In this document: in pieces, positions 10,745 through 22,684 of the stretch
Layout of the letters: every line of letters begins with the position of its first letter
How positions within the stretch are numbered: position 1 is the first letter of the stretch
DNA from: Siphonodentalium dalli
Taxonomy: Eukaryota; Mollusca; Scaphopoda; Gadilida; Siphonodentaliidae
Reading direction: 5' to 3'
Assembly (NCBI GenBank): GCA_032622095.1
Contig: CP136066.1
Location: forward strand, 58,000,609 to 58,064,608
Length of the DNA: 64,000 bases
The notes under the pieces: generated by a model
Told to the model about the DNA's origin: nothing
What the model saw: the letters and a program-made list of their open reading frames with translations, nothing else
Databases searched by the model: none
Translations under genes and position numbers: made by a program

Positions 10745-11091
10745 AATATTGTTTACATGCATTTTCTTGAAAACAAGGCTTTGTTTACTTATAATCTCGC
10801 TGCTTTGACATCATGCTTGGGAATGGCTGCCCTCTGTTCATATACGAAGAGCTTCCAGTTTACCTAATCCCAAGAAATACAAGCATGATAATACCTGCCC
10901 ACGATTCTGGGTGTAAAGTCTGTTATAGAAGAGTAATGGGGTCGGACTCGGTTAAAAAACAGCATCATCCCAACCGATATCCCTCTCTGTTGTGGACCAA
11001 GAAGACTTTATCTACCATTTACAGAGAGAGAGAGAAAACGATCAAGTTGACTGCACAAACCCAAATGGATTGGGTCTTAAATATATGGTTT

Positions 11092-11348
11092 TTAACCCTT
11101 TGAGTGCCAGGTCAATTTTTGTATCAACCCATATACCCTGTGCCAATGCATTCTCTTATATATGCGAGTCGACCATAGGTCGCCTCGCATATATAAGAGA
11201 ATGCATTGGCCTAACAATTGTTTTTATTTTTTTTTTTATTTTTTTTTACAATTTTTTACAATTTTAATATATTTTATTATATTCTTTAACAGACTTATTG
11301 TGTAGGTTTAGGGCCGATAATATCCGCCCCTGGCACTCAAAGGGTTAA
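11092..11348 (+). mobile_element. 257-bp TTAA MITE with a different terminus and a single palindrome
   Basis: The ends are TTAACCCTTTGAGTGCCAGG and, reverse-complemented, the same 20 bases. It contains one copy of the same 67-bp palindrome found in the TTACCCAACA family (about 11145-11213) but otherwise shares only TTAACCCTTT with it. Confidence 0.8.
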
Positions 11349-11369
11349 ATTAATTGATTGGGTTGTATA

Positions 11370-14300
11370 TATTCGATATCCTTACCCGTACACTTGATAT
11401 CACTGAGATATTCCCTGGAGTTTATACTTTGAATTGTTGGCTTACCCGTACACTCTGTATCTCTGAGATATTTCTTGAAGTTTATACTTGAATTCTTGGA
11501 TTACCCGCACACTCGATATACTAAGATATTCCCTGGAGTTTATACTTTGAATCCTTGGCTTACCCGTACACTCTGTATCACTGAGATAATCTGGAGTTTA
11601 TACTTGAATCCTTGGGTTACCCGTACATTCTGTATCACTGAGATATTCTCTGGAGTTTATACTTGAATCCTTGGGTTACCCATGCACTCTGTATCACTGA
11701 GATAATCTCTGGAGTTTATACTTGAATCCTTGGATTACCCATACACTCTGTATCACTGAGATAATCTCTGGAGTTTATACTTGAATCCTTGGGTTACCCA
11801 TGCACTCTGTATCACTGAGATAATCTCTGGAGTTTATACTTGAATCCTTGGGTTACCTGTACACTATGTATCACAGATAATCTCTGGAGTTTATACTTGA
11901 ATCCTTGGGTTACCCGTACACTATGTATCACAGATAATCTCTGGAGTTTATACTTGAATCCTTGGGTTACCCGTACACTCTGTATCACAGATAATCTCTG
12001 GAGTTTATACTTGAATCCTTGGATTACCCATACACTCTGTATCACTGAGATAATCTCTGGAGTTTATACTTTGAATCCTTGGGTTACCCGTACACTCTGT
12101 ATCACTGAGATAATCTCTGGAGTTTATACTTGAATCCTTGGATTACCCGTACATTCTGTATCACTGAGATAATCTTTGGAGTTTATACTTGAATCCTTGG
12201 GTTACACGTACACTCTGTATCACTGAGATAATCTCTGGAGTTTATACTTGAATCCTTGGGTTACCCGTACATTCTGTATCACTGAGATAATCTCTGGAGT
12301 TTATACTTGAATCCTTGGGTTACCCGTACACTCTGTATCACTGAGATAATCTCTGGAGTTTATACTTGAATCCTTGGGTTACCCATGTACTCTGTATCAC
12401 TGAGATAATCTCTGGAGTTTATACTTGAATCCTTGGGTTACCCGTACACTATGTATCACAGATAATCTCTGGAGTTTATACTTGAATCCTTGGGTTACCC
12501 GTACACTATGTATCACAGATAATCTCTGGAGTTTATACTTGAATCCTTGGGTTACCCATACACTATGTATCACAGATAATCTCTGGAGTTTATACTTGAA
12601 TCCTTGGGTTACCCGTACACTCTGTATCACTGAGATAATCTCTTGAGTTTATACTTGAATCCTTGGGTTACCTGTACACTATGTATCACAGATAATCTCT
12701 GGAGTTTATACTTGAATCCTTGGGTTACCCGTACACTATGTATCACAGATAATCTCTGGAGTTTATACTTGAATCCTTGGGTTACCTGTACACTATGTAT
12801 CACAGATAATCTCTGGAGTTTATACTTGAATCCTTGGGTTACCCGTACACTATGTATCACAGATAATCTCTGGAGTTTATACTTGAATCCTTGGGTTACC
12901 CGTACACTATGTATCACAGATAATCTCTGGAGTTTATACTTGAATCCTTGGATTACCCATACACTCTGTATCACTGAGATAATCTCTGGAGTTTATACTT
13001 GAATCCTTGGGTTACCCATGCACTCTGTATCACTGAGATAATCTCTGGAGTTTATACTTGAATCCTTGGGTTACCTGTACACTATGTATCACAGATAATC
13101 TCTGGAGTTTATACTTGAATCCTTGGGTTACCCGTACACTATGTATCACAGATAATCTCTGGAGTTTATACTTGAATCCTTGGGTTACCCGTACACTCTG
13201 TATCACTGAGATAATCTCTGGAGTTTATACTTGAATCCTTGGATTACCCATACACTCTGTATCACTGAGATAATCTCTGGAGTTTATACTTTGAATCCTT
13301 GGGTTACCCGTACACTCTGTATCACTGAGATAATCTCTGGAGTTTATACTTGAATCCTTGGATTACCCATACATTCTGTATCACTGAGATAATCTTTGGA
13401 GTTTATACTTGAATCCTTGGGTTACACGTACACTCTGTAACACTGAGATAATCTCTGGAGTTTATACTTGAATCCTTGGGTTACCCGTACATTCTGTATC
13501 ACTGAGATAATCTCTGGAGTTTATACTTGAATCCTTGGGTTACCCGTACACTCTGTATCACTGAGATAATCTCTGGAGTTTATACTTGAATCCTTGGGTT
13601 ACCCATGTACTCTGTATCACTGAGATAATCTCTGGAGTTTATACTTGAATCCTTGGGTTACCCGTACACTATGTATCACAGATAATCTCTGGAGTTTATA
13701 CTTGAATCCTTGGGTTACCCGTACACTATGTATCACAGATAATCTCTGGAGTTTATACTTGAATCCTTGGGTTACCCGTACACTCTGTATCACTGAGATA
13801 ATCTCTGGAGTTTATACTTGAATCCGTGGGTTACCTGTACACTATGTATCACAGATAATCTCTGGAGTTTATACTTGAATCCTTGGGTTACCCATACACT
13901 ATGTATCACAGATAATCTCTGGAGTTTATACTTGAATCCTTGGGTTACCTGTACACTATGTATCACAGATAATCTCTGGAGTTTATACTTGAATCCTTGG
14001 GTTACCCGTACACTATGTATCACAGATAATCTCTGGAGTTTATACTTGAATCCTTGGGTTACCCGTACACTATGTATCACAGATAATCTCTGGAGTTTAT
14101 ACTTGAATCCTTGGGTTACCCGTACACTATGTATCACAGATAATCTCTGGAGTTTATACTTGAATCCTTGGGTTACCCGTACACTATGTATCACAGATAA
14201 TCTCTGGAGTTTATACTTGAATCCTTGGGTTACCCGTACACTATGTATCACAGATAATCTCTGGAGTTTATACTTGAATCCTTGGGTTACCCATACACTA

Positions 14301-14764
14301 TGTATCACATAATCTCTGGAGTTTATACTTGAATCCTTGGGTTACCCGTACACTATGTATCACAGATAATCTCTGGAGTTTATACTTGAATCCTTGGGTT
14401 ACCCGTACACTATGTATCACAGATAATCTCTGGAGTTTATACTTGAATCCTTGGGTTACCCATACACTATGTATCACAGATAATCTCTGGAGTTTATACT
14501 TGAATCCTTGGGTTACCCGTACACTATGTATCACAGATAATCTCTGGAGTTTATACTTGAATCCTTGGGTTACCCGTACACTATGTATCACAGATAATCT
14601 CTGGAGTTTATACTTGAATCCTTGGGTTACCCGTACACTATGTATCACAGATAATCTCTGGAGTTTATACTTGAATCCTTGGGTTACCCGTACACTATGT
14701 ATCACAGATAATCTCTGGAGTTTATACTTGAATCCTTGGGTTACCCGTACTCTTGATATCACTG
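11370..14764 (+). repeat. Satellite array, unit 57 or 59 bp, about 58 copies
   Basis: The unit reads GATAATCTCTGGAGTTTATA, CTTGAATCCTTGGGTTACCC, GTACACTATGTATCACA. Variants carry CTCTGTATCACTGA and are 59 bp, breaking the frame. The first ~300 bp is most divergent; the last kilobase is nearly uniform 57-mers. Because 57 is a multiple of three and the unit lacks stops in one frame on each strand, long ORFs appear on both strands. They are artefacts of the satellite, not genes. The array shows a higher-order period of about 1.22 kb. Confidence 0.95.
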
Positions 14765-14907
14765 AGATATTATTGCCACTTGTCTCTCATCATCACCACA
14801 ACTATAATGATCACGAGCACCATGTGGGGTAAGATTTTAATTCAAACATTTTGTCCTGAGAGCGACTTACATTAGTGAATGTTATATAATATAACGACTT
14901 AGCAGTT

Positions 14908-15427
14908 TAAAGGCCAACTTAATTTTCTAACCCCAGATCGCATTATATAAAACATATGGCCCATTATATACCATTTGATAGAGGAAGCTCCAAAACATTG
15001 TATTATCAACTTATCCAGTGTAATAAACTGTGATCATGTTGTTTTTGTTGAGTTACCGATGTGTTTTTGTGCTTAAGTTTCATCTGGTTTTGTTGTGCAA
15101 AGTGTATTATTTTCAATGGATGGGGAATAACTCTATATTTTAAAGATAGAGTTATTCCCCTTCCATTGAAAATACATTTTTATTTTGAATTCTGTTGTAT
15201 TCTGGGAGCCATTTAACGGGGGGGTGGGGGGGGGGGGGGTAATCATTGTTTGATTTCTGCTGTTTTGTATTTCTCTATGAGCATCTTCTGAGACACAGAC
15301 ATTTCAAATTGTGATGAATTATAGTATTTTAATCCTATTTTATGGCATAGATTGTTATTAAAACCGTATATCAAAGCACTATAAAACAAAATAATCGGTG
15401 ACTCGAAAATTAAGTGGACCTTTAAAC
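14908..15427 (-). mobile_element. 520-bp TIR element, inverse copy of the 3545-3895 family
   Basis: Left end TTAAAGGCCAACTTAATTTT; right end, reverse-complemented, TTAAAGGTCCACTTAATTTT. The centre holds an extra inverted repeat at about 15110-15178 (ATTTTCAATGGATGGGGAAT against ATTCCCCTTCCATTGAAAAT) that the 3545 copy lacks. A G-run (15220-15240) lies to its right. Noncoding. Confidence 0.65.
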
Positions 15428-15839
15428 GCAGCTCTGCAAGGCAGTAAAACTTTCTGCTCTGAACTAACTCCAACTACTGGGGAGAAACAAGGGCTTACAG
15501 CTGATTCTTCTCTTCTAAGATTCATCTGTGTTAGTTGAACCTTCATTGTCCATGTGTCTGACACAAAAATCTATTGAAATCTGTTGGCTCTACTGAGGAG
15601 TCGACTAAGGAATTCAACTCAATTATACGTTAGGTATTGCTTTGACTAGATTTGATAAAATAGCAACAAGATCATTGCTACGGCATGGAAAATTATGCTC
15701 GTGGTAATTCCAACAAATGGTGAAGCTTGATGGGTGGAACCCAAATTTGTACTTCGACCTGTATTTTGGGCTAGTAAACCCACATATCAAAATTAATTCC
15801 ATTCAATTCAGACTTCCTATTAAAAGTTTTTATGCAGAA

Positions 15840-16690
15840 ACGAAAATTTAGTGCAAATTCCACCAAAAAGGTCCATAACACTTGACCTGTATTTTGGGCT
15901 AGTAAACTCACATACCAAATATCATTCCATTCAGTTCAGACTTACATTTGAAATAGTGCTGCCCGAAATGAAACAACACATACCACCAATGTAGGTTCAT
16001 TTTACTTTACGATAAATTCAATAGAGAACATGTAGTGCTGTTTAGCTCAAATCATGAATTTAAAAGCAACAGATTCACCAGGGCCCCGATGGCAAACACC
16101 ACATGTATCCATGTGATGAATATTGCTCATTGAACATGGATATATTTGGATACAATGCCATTTCAGGATGATGATCATAAACAAAAATGAATTAGACAAT
16201 GCACCCCTTGTGTAATTAAACTCATGTATGATCTTTCAGACACACACATACAATATGCATTAGGCCAAATTAAAAATTGGTTAAATTGATCAAGGAGTTT
16301 AATCTATAATTTTTTTTTTTTATAAAAATTTTCCGGGCCATAACTCATTTGAAAAAAATTGGATCAAACCCATATTCGAACTTGATCTGTATTTTGGGCT
16401 GAATGAAAACTCACATACCAAATTTGGTTTCGATCAGATAATTTTTTTTTTTTTAGTTATCGCAGCATGCATGAATTCTAAGTCGAAAAGGGCCTTAACT
16501 CCATAAAAATAACTCGGATCAAACCCATAATCGAACTCGATCTGTATTTTGAGCTGAGAAACTAATTTACAAAATTTGGATCGAAAATGTTTGAGTTATC
16601 GCACCATGCGTAAAGTTTCTATGGACATACAGACGGACAAACGACAAGTGGTCAATCCAAACATTGACACTATGTTTGCCATACTATGGT
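15840..16690 (+). repeat. Degenerate dispersed repeat with GGCCATAACTC units
   Basis: Repeated landmarks include CCGGGCCATAACTCATTTGA, GAACTTGATCTGTATTTTGG and TTTGAGTTATCGCACCATGC, ending in ACAGACGGACAAACGACAAG. The stretch at 16600-16660 is the paralogous empty site for the hAT-like element inserted at 32396. Confidence 0.6.
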
Positions 16691-16904
16691 ATAAGTACAC
16701 ATAAAAAGGCATCACCTATAATCTATAAGAATATTCAATTGGTACTTTATTCAATTGGTACTTACTGAGTGTTCATTAACTAATGAATCTGATTCAACAA
16801 GAGGGTTCATTTAATATTTTTCTGCATAAGTCAAACAATAGTCATGTAGGTTTATCTGCCTGTTTCCCATTGGATTGCTATCAGCCTTGTTATGCCCCCG
16901 ATCT

Positions 16905-17740
16905 CCGATGGTGATTTGGGGGTATATAGTGGAGCCCTCCGTCCGTCCGTCCGTCCTTCCGTCCGTAAGAACGTTTCAACTCATAACTTTCGCTTATTCA
17001 ATTCAGTTGATCTTTGGTATGCCAATAGACCAGCCGGTGGGACAAGATTTCCCCATTTTTGTGAGAGTTATGACCCTTTTTCGACTTAAAAAATTCAGTT
17101 TTTTTTTTAGAAAATTCAGTTTTCCTTCTATTTTTGTGGCACCAGACCAAATTTGAAGCTAATATAGAACAACATGTGGCATTTTTATAGCGCTTAACCA
17201 GAAAGGTTCTCTGATTGTACAGTCGGGGGCGTTACCTCCGCCCAGCGTGCATACGAACGTTTCAACTCATAACTTTGGTTTCGCTAATTCAATTCAGTTG
17301 ATCTTTGGCATGCCAATAGACCAGCCAGGGGGACAAGATTTCCCCATAGCCGTGGTTTCGTCCGCCCATTTTTTCCAGAGTTACGCCCCTTTTTGGACTT
17401 AGAAAATTCAGGTTTTCTGCTACTTTTTTTGGTTTCCAGATGATAACTTGATTTTGGATTGTTTATTTGCAAAACCCGTTTTTTTGTGTATTACCAATAT
17501 CGCAATACAGGTCAAGGTAAAATTTCGGTTCAATCGGATAATTTTTGTGAGAGTTATGACCCTTTTTCGACTTAAAAAATTATTTATTTTTTTTAGAAAA
17601 TTCGGTTTTCCTTCTATCTTTGTGGCACCAGACCAAATTTGAAGCTAATATAGAACAACATGTGGCATTTTTATAGCGCTTAACCAGAAAGTTTCTCTGA
17701 TTGTACAGTCAGGGGCGTTACCTCCGCCCAGCGGTGCACT
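16905..17740 (+). repeat. Two tandem copies of a repeat about 490 bp long
   Basis: Both copies share AACGTTTCAACTCATAACTT, a GTTGATCTTTGG motif, GAGAGTTATGACCCTTTTTC, GTGGCACCAGACCAAATTTG and GGGGCGTTACCTCCGCCCAG. The second instance of the last two is 490 bp after the first. CCGTCCGTCCG runs occur at the left. No coding signal. Confidence 0.7.
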
Positions 17741-18125
17741 TGTTTAATTTAATATTGATATCATGTGTCTGAAGGGTTAATATATTTTTCAAAAATCACT
17801 CAGTCAATACCAAAATCAATACAAGTGAATAGTGTGCAAAGATAACCCTAGATACAACTTGTATCATACAAGATATGAGGAACAGCCCTGGTTCAAGAGT
17901 ATAAGGGTTAATTAATCAAAATCCATACAGATGAAGAGTTTACTAAGGAAAGCCTAGGAAAGAAATATGAGGTAAATCAGAAGAAAAGTATTTGACTTAT
18001 TGAATCGGTGTGACAAGGTTAATTATTTCTAAACCGATCAAGCAATCGACACCAAAAACTATACAGGTGAGACATATGTCATAAACCTGCATATAAAATA
18101 TGAACACAATCGGACAAAAAATACA

Positions 18126-18242
18126 TGAGAGCTTTCCGATGAATGGCAACAAGCCATATTTCTGTCTAAATCCTGAAAAGTTAGCCATAATTCTGCTGTG
18201 GTTAAGATGTTGATTATTTAGGGCATTACTGTAGTGACATAG
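18126..18242 (-). mobile_element. Half copy of the CAGTAATGCCC palindromic MITE
   Basis: Only the right arm is present: GAGAGCTTTCCGATGAATGG through TTCTGCTGTGGTTAAGATGT to GGGCATTACTG and TA. Confidence 0.7.
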
Positions 18243-18246
18243 AGCA

Positions 18247-18626
18247 TTAACCCTTTACCCAACAAACCGGCCAAATAAAGCTTCAACAGCCTAAAATATC
18301 TTCGGTCTGTCTCAATATAACCATACAAATATGGATATCATTGGAACCGGCTCATTGACCACATTGTGATAGTTACAGTTATGCCCTGTGCCAATGCATT
18401 CTCTTATATATGCGAGTCGACCATAGGTCGCCTCGCATATATAAGAGAATGCATTGGCCTAAAAAAAATCTTTTTTTACCATTTTTTCTTACAATCTTTA
18501 ACAATTTTATAATATTTAATGTGTTAAGCCAATGCATTCTCTTATATATGCGAGACGACCTATGGTCGACTCGCATATATAAGAGAATGCATTGGCACAG
18601 GGCCCTTCTGTTGGGTAAAGGGTTAA
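18247..18626 (+). mobile_element. TTAA MITE, TTACCCAACA family, copy B
   Basis: TTAACCCTTTACCCAACAAA to TGTTGGGTAAAGGGTTAA with two 67-bp palindromes. It is inserted 4 bp after the end of the half MITE at 18126-18242. Slightly shorter in the spacer than copy A. Confidence 0.85.
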
Positions 18627-18802
18627 GTAGATGGCTACATTGAAGAAAATGATTAGCTTAATATCCTCATATTTTGGTGTACTAATTTGGACTCCAGAAC
18701 AATTGAAAGGCATCACATTTTATAATGGAGTGTTGTCAATTTATAGTCAACAATAAGAATTGTGAACAGTCAGGGGCATTAGAACATTGTCGGTATCTCA
18801 TA

Positions 18803-19176
18803 CAGGGGCGCCGGAAGCATCCAAGGGCAGGGGGGCAGAGCCTACAAAAAGGACACTTTTCCGCTAAAAAGGGCATTTTCTCCACAAACTCGGGAAAATA
18901 ACCATAAATTCATAGTGGCAAAAATCCCTATTTTAAAGGTATTTGTCAGTTTTTATGGCCGTTTTGTGATAAAATTGACAAAACATTAATATTCCTTGTG
19001 AAATTGGTGGTATTTGGACCAAAAAAGTCACATTTTGCTATAAAACCACGAGATTAAACACACAAAAAGCATTTTCTGTCTCCAGAAAAAGGGCAAGTCC
19101 TGCCCCCGCTCGCCCCCCTTGGTCAAGGGCAGGGGGGTCAGCTGCCCCCTCTGCCCCCCCTCTTCCGGCGCCCCTG
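18803..19176. mobile_element. 374-bp hAT-type MITE with exact 8-bp target duplication
   Basis: Terminal repeats are CAGGGGCGCCGGAAG and CTTCCGGCGCCCCTG, a form typical of hAT elements. The flanks ATCTCATA (18795-18802) and ATCTCATA (19177-19184) are an exact 8-bp duplication, the hAT signature. The interior has repeated GGGCAGGGGGG and AGGGCA motifs and no ORF. Confidence 0.85.
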
Positions 19177-19227
19177 ATCTCATACAGGTATACTAGTACA
19201 TGTAGCACAATGGAATTTTTATATCAT

Positions 19228-19262
19228 AAAATGTAGAGGGAACAAAGTTCCCTCTACATTTT
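19228..19262. repeat. Perfect short hairpin
   Basis: AAAATGTAGAGGGAAC, a 3-base loop, then GTTCCCTCTACATTTT: a 16-bp perfect stem. No T-run or other sign of a transcript was seen; it may be a remnant of a small foldback element. Confidence 0.7.
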
Positions 19263-19369
19263 CTGACTATTACTAGATAAGGGAAGATATCATGATCCAG
19301 GCTTAAGATGTGCACACACAAAATTAAAATAAAGTTCTCCCTCCCTCATTGATTCAGAAATCTTAAGAC

Positions 19370-19782
19370 TTAACTCTTTAACCCTCAGTGACGTCTTTTG
19401 ACATGTTTAACGTATCCTCAGATTGTTACCCAGCTCAACCCTCAGAACATAACGTCAAAGTAGCATTTTAGGTGTAATTAATCGAGAATCAGTTGTTTTA
19501 ATTGTCAATTGTTTTGATGGTGTCATTACCTCAAATTTCTCGGGACACTATAATCATAATATCGCTTGTCAGATTTAGAAACATTTGAAGCCTATTTATA
19601 TACATGTATATCTTTCACGTGTTCATTTGGCAACATTTATTTTATTTTGAAAGTTTACCAAAATCTTGAAACTACATGTGCATGTAAACACGTCAGATCA
19701 CGTCATTGAGGACTCGCACAAAGACGTCAAATCGCGTCACCGAGTGTCCGGCGATGAACAAGCCTGAGTGTTAAAGAGTTAA
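19370..19782. mobile_element. 413-bp TTAA element with CTCTTTAAC ends
   Basis: Left end TTAACTCTTTAACCCTCAGT and right end, reverse-complemented, TTAACTCTTTAACACTCAGG. GACGTC-like motifs (GTGACGTCTTTTGAC, AAGACGTCAAATCGCGTCAC) lie near both ends. No ORF. Probably mobilised by a piggyBac-like or Kolobok-like transposase. Confidence 0.65.
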
Positions 19783-20087
19783 ATAATATTTTTTTCGCCT
19801 TATATTGCACCCCTTTGTAAGTAAACTCTTGTATGACCTTTCAGTCACACACATATACAATTTGTACTAGATATTCAAATATATCAACCATCCAAACAAT
19901 GCAATTTGATATGTAACAGGTACATGTGTATATGAAATTCATCTTATCACTATCTTGCATATAATGAATAATATGAATATTGCAACACAGCATGGGACTC
20001 TCATTTGCAATATACTTGCACTGCTTTAGAGAAAGGGCAGTGTCCTGCAACCAGAATGGTACCTCAGCTCAGACACCTTAACCCTTT

Positions 20088-20467
20088 ACCCAACAAAACG
20101 GCCAAAACCGGCCAAATAAAGCTTCAACAGCCTAAAATATCTTCAGTCTGTTTCAATAGAACCATACAAATATGGATATCATTGGAACCGGCTCCTTGAC
20201 CACATTGTGATAGTTACAGTTATGACCTGTGCCAATGCATTCTCTTATATATGCGAGTCGACCATAGGTCGCCTCGCATATATAAGAGAATGCATTGGCC
20301 TAAAAAAAAACTTTTTTTAACATTTTTTCTTACATTCTTTAACAATTTTATAATTTTTAATGTGTTAAGCCAATGCATTCTCTTATATATGCGAGGCGAC
20401 CTATGGTCGACTCGCATATATAAGAGAATGCATTGGCACAGGGCCCTTCTGTTGGGTAAAGGGTTAA
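20088..20467 (+). mobile_element. TTAA MITE, TTACCCAACA family, copy C
   Basis: Full-length with both ends, TTAA flanks, and two 67-bp palindromes. It carries a short internal duplication near the left end (CGGCCAAAACCGGCCAAATA), also seen in other copies and absent from copy A. Confidence 0.85.
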
Positions 20468-20754
20468 CTACAGAGACCAACTTGTTTGACTGAACTTAAT
20501 GTCTGTATAAAAGTACAGGCATCTGAGATGAATTTAGACAATTTCATGGTTCTTTCCTGTTTGTAAACAATGACACACGCTATTTAATTGAGTATAGTTA
20601 ATAACTTAATTAAATAAGAGTTAATTTAGCAACTTTGAGCCTAAATAATCCGCATATAATAAAAAGAATACCTACACTTTTATATCTGAATACCTAAAAC
20701 ATCTCATTCATGTCTGGAAAGAAATATCATATTTTCTTGTAGCCGCTTGTGAAA

Positions 20755-21188
20755 ATCAATATTTCTTTCCAGACACTCATGAGATATTTGACATTTCTTT
20801 CCAGACACTCATGAGATATTTGATATTTCTTTCCAGACACTCATGAGATATTTGATATTTCTTTCCAGACACTCATGAGATATTTGATATTTCTTTCCAG
20901 ACACTCATGAGATATTTGATATTTCTTCCCAGACACTCATGAGATATTTGATATTTCTTTCCAGACACTCATGAGATATTTGATATTTCTTTCCAGACAC
21001 TCATGAGATATTTTGATATTCAGACACTCATGAGATATTTTGATATTCAGACACTCATGAGATATTTTGGTATTCAGACACTCATGAGATATTTGATATT
21101 TCTTTCCAGAGACTCATGAGATATTTTGATATTCAGACACTCATGAGATATTTTGGTATTCAGACACTCATGAGATATTTTGGTATTC
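20755..21188 (+). repeat. Minisatellite with 32-bp units switching to 27-bp units
   Basis: The first seven or so units contain TTTCTTTCCAGACACTCATG and repeat every 32 bp. Later units lose TTTCTTTCC and repeat every 27 bp (CAGACACTCATGAGATATTT), with one 32-bp unit returning at about 21090. One unit in inverse orientation lies at 20700-20730 (CATTCATGTCTGGAAAGAAA). Confidence 0.9.
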
Positions 21189-21329
21189 AAACAAAACCTG
21201 TAGGTATTCTCTATATATTAAATTTAAGTGTTGGAGCTTTGGGTAAGAGATTCCTTAATATTCTATTATTATTATCCATCCCTTAACTACACAATTTCTG
21301 ATTGGGCAAATGCCGTCACATAATAATCT

Positions 21330-21780
21330 GGGAAAAGTCATATTGGACTCCCGAAAGTCATATTGGACTCCCGAGTGTTCAATATGACTTTTTTATCGGG
21401 ACTCTGTGACATCACGAAGTAAACATATATTGCCAAATAAAATTGTGATGCGCGTGCAATAATCTGGTGGATTTAGCAGACATTTCAATTCCGCATTGTG
21501 TTATTTTTTTTCACTTCCGTGTTTACTATTCCAAATCATGGATTCTGATGATCAAATACAGGCTTTTTAGAGAATCGAGTGCCGACAAATACCGAAAATA
21601 ACCACAAAAGTTTTATTCCCAAAATTTGGATAAGCATGATGGATAATAAAAATGTCATTATACAATGTTGTGTACAGTATGTGTTTTTCTTGTACTCGTC
21701 CAGGTTGTGGTGAAAAGTAATATTGGACTCGACACTGCATGTATCGTCCAATATGACTTTTCACCACAATCTGGACACAA
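21330..21780. repeat. Region with repeated AAGTCATATTGGACTC motifs and two hairpins
   Basis: AAAGTCATATTGGACTCCCG occurs twice in a row at 21333-21375 and then inverted (TTCAATATGACTTTTTTATC). At 21703-21775 a hairpin pairs GTTGTGGTGAAAAGTAATAT with ATATGACTTTTCACCACAAT. The two hairpins may be the ends of one element about 440 bp long. Confidence 0.45.
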
Positions 21781-21852
21781 CTCCCCTTGTCTGAGCTGAT
21801 AATAAACGCTCTTCAGTAATCATCTATGTTAATCTAATTTATTAGTCCCCCT

Positions 21853-22252
21853 TTAACCCTTTACCCAACAAACCGGCAAAAACCGGCCAAATAAAGCTTC
21901 AACAGCCTAAAATATCTTCGGTCTGTCTCAATAGAACCATACAAATATGGATATCATTGGAACCGGCTCCTTGACCACATTGTGATAGTTACAGTTATGC
22001 CCTGTGCCAATGCATTCTCTTATATATACGAGTCGACCATAGGTCGCCTCGCATATATAAGAGAATGCATTGGCCTAAAAAAAATCTTTTTTTAACACTT
22101 TTTACCATTTTTTCTTACATTCTTTAACAATTTTATAATTTTTAATGTGTTAAGCCAATGCATTCTCTTATATATGCGAGGCGACCTATGGTCGACTCGC
22201 ATATATAAGAGAATGCATTGGCACAGGGCCCTTCTGTTGGGTAAAGGGTTAA
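21853..22252 (+). mobile_element. TTAA MITE, TTACCCAACA family, copy D
   Basis: 400 bp with both ends and TTAA flanks. The first palindrome has one arm change (ATATATACGAG for ATATATGCGAG). Otherwise close to copies A and H. Confidence 0.85.
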
Positions 22253-22259
22253 GTCATCT

Positions 22260-22500
22260 GAGGTCAAGGCACCTATCTCATGCTATGATTAATTATTTAA
22301 TTAGAATTATTTATTAGTGCCCATTTAAGTTGTTGGTCAATGTCACCTATCCCATGACAGTCCTTGAGTCAATGAACTCTGTGAAACAATGACCAGATTC
22401 CAACCATATTGGGTATATAATTAATTATTTAGTTCAATTAATTAGATGTGCCCTTTTAAGACAATGTGACATCAATGGCACCTATCCCATAACAATCCCT
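22260..22500 (+). repeat. Old degenerate tandem repeat
   Basis: CACCTATCTCATG, CACCTATCCCATG and CACCTATCCCATA recur near 22270, 22343 and 22480, with ATTAATTATTTA(A/G)TT stretches between. Irregular spacing, no ORF. Confidence 0.45.
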
Positions 22501-22684
22501 GTGTCAATTGAATGCTATGCAGTGCTCTGTACAAATATTCAGTTCCGAGAGTCCGTTTGGTCGCCCATTGTCCAAAGACAAACAAACAAACAAATTTAGT
22601 TATATTAGTACATGTATAGATAAACACCAATGATATATGTTGAATAACGTTTGATGCTGTCATTAGACCGAGGTTAGATCAAAT

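Larger units (their letters stand above)
9905..11015. mobile_element. Inverted-repeat pair split by two later MITEs
   Basis: The left arm (9905-10000; GATATCGGTTGGGATGATGC, then TGTTTTGGACCGAGTCCCGC) is matched in inverse orientation by the right arm (10905-11015; GCATCATCCCAACCGATATC). Between the arms sit the TTAA MITE 10077-10466 and the TIR MITE 10520-10744. The most economical reading is an older element that received both MITEs. Confidence 0.5.

Noticed and set aside
11370-14764. CRISPR-like array
   Set aside because: Units are contiguous with no variable spacers, and the DNA is clearly animal.
14783-14831. Histidine-rich exon ending at a GTAAGA donor after the satellite
   Set aside because: No convincing acceptor upstream, the frame is an extension of the satellite frame, and CATCACCA-type runs are simple sequence.
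13790-14832. ORFs of 154-172 codons on both strands
   Set aside because: They are read-through of the 57-bp satellite; a 19-residue repeat on both strands, with frame lost wherever a 59-bp unit occurs.
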